Positions 63,596-64,000 of a stretch of DNA of 64,000 nucleotides are shown one piece after another; position 1 is the stretch's first letter; every line of letters starts with the position of its first letter. Both the position numbers and the translations under genes were made by a program. The DNA is taken from contig OX442322.1 of assembly GCA_949358305.1 (NCBI GenBank), positions 7,316,001-7,380,000 on the forward strand. Reading direction: 5' to 3'. The DNA comes from Strigamia acuminata. Its lineage: Eukaryota; Arthropoda; Chilopoda; Geophilomorpha; Linotaeniidae. A model generated the notes under the pieces. The model had not been told where the DNA came from, did not search any database, and saw only the letters and a list, made by a program, of their open reading frames with translations.

Positions 63596-64000
63596 ATATC
63601 ACTTGCGGTTTTCAGTCGAACAAATAAGAATATGTAACGGTCTTATTGTTAGGACGTAAAAGATGTCATCTTAGTCTGGTTTTTCGTGGTTCCTGGGCTA
63701 GTTCTGAAAGGTGTGTAATGGTTATACGTAGAATTATATCCGAGAGGTGCGGTTGACTTTTCTGCAGTCGTCACACTTACAATTATTATTTGGATAATAA
63801 TTGCAAAGCGCGGTCATAAATATGACGAAGCAATTGGAATAAATATTCATGTAGATTCAATAGAATTTAACATGATATTATATTCGTGACGTGGAATATA
63901 TAACTGTGAAAACAAAAGATAAATTAAAATAGCGCCGAGCTATTTTTGCCCCAAGTGCAATCAACATCAAAATAATAATTAGATGTTCCATCGTCCAACA
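63596..64000 (-). repeat. G0 5' LTR, outer (U3-side) part, continued after G3
   Basis: This is the sequence to the right of G3 and, by its target duplication, continuous with 50724. It is AT-rich and has no ORF. The window ends in CCAACA, which on the minus strand reads TGTTGG, a possible LTR start, but the true edge cannot be seen. Confidence 0.45.

Larger units (their letters stand above)
16874..64000 (-). mobile_element. G0: ancestral Ty3/gypsy element, the frame for all other insertions (partial)
   Basis: Once the younger elements are mentally removed, what is left on the minus strand is collinear as a gypsy element: LTR with TATA and AATAAA, tRNA-Gln primer site, gag, -1 frameshift site, pol (protease, RT, RNase H, integrase), spacer, third ORF. 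Reading frames rejoin exactly across the target duplications of C5 (in gag) and G2 (in the third ORF). The left end is cut by C2, and the 3' LTR would lie beyond position 1. No LTR was found between pol and the third ORF, which is why I assign that ORF to G0. This last assignment is inference; gag, pol and primer site are seen directly. Confidence 0.75.

Overview
KIND OF DNA. This is eukaryotic nuclear DNA made almost entirely of LTR retrotransposons; I see no host gene, tRNA, rRNA or CRISPR array. Primer-binding sites that fit metazoan initiator tRNA-Met, Pro, Gln, Ala and Ser, together with the mix of Ty3/gypsy and Ty1/copia elements, suggest an animal, most likely an arthropod. The species cannot be told. 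I label elements G0-G3 (gypsy) and C1-C5 (copia).

LAYOUT. The window reads best as one old minus-strand gypsy element, G0, blown apart by later insertions. From its 5' end (right) to its 3' end (left), G0 has: a 5' LTR (50506-50724 and 63596-64000, split by G3); a tRNA-Gln primer site; a leader; gag (start at 49607, split by C5 after about 13 codons); a -1 frameshift site; a broken pol (41623-37336); about 1.15 kb of spacer split by C3; and a third ORF (22902-21628, then 17259-16874) split by G2 and then cut by C2. The rest of G0 and its 3' LTR lie left of position 1.

INSERTIONS. Level 1, in G0: G3 (50725-63591, plus), C5 (43682-49567, minus), C3 (23476-36748, plus), G2 (17265-21627, minus) and C2 (up to 16873, minus). 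Level 2: C4 (24630-31411) inside the leader of C3, and C1 (up to 13193, minus) inside the integrase of C2. Level 3: G1 (438-8976, plus) inside the reverse transcriptase of C1, exactly in the codons of the YVDD catalytic motif. Target-site duplications support G1 (ATAT), C4 (CGTCT), C3 (CATAA), C5 (CTCCA), G3 (AATA) and G2 (TCGAC).

STATE. G1, C4 and G3 have LTR pairs that look identical and open coding frames, so they are young. C3 is open but lacks the capsid part of Gag. G2 has an intact Gag-Pol ORF but only 32 bp of its 3' LTR. C1, C2, C5 and G0 carry stops, frameshifts or deletions.

MOST INTERESTING. (1) Four copia elements (C1-C4) share a leader hairpin with an invariant CCCGG(A/T) loop while both stems change by compensatory substitutions; the CCGG loop could kiss another copy, as genome dimerisation signals do. 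(2) A second nested-stem domain sits just upstream of gag in the same elements. (3) G3 carries a large non-env third ORF with a predicted 561-nt intron, and G0 seems to have its own, different third ORF at the same place. (4) G1, G3 and G0 each have an in-register -1 slippery heptamer at the gag/pol junction.
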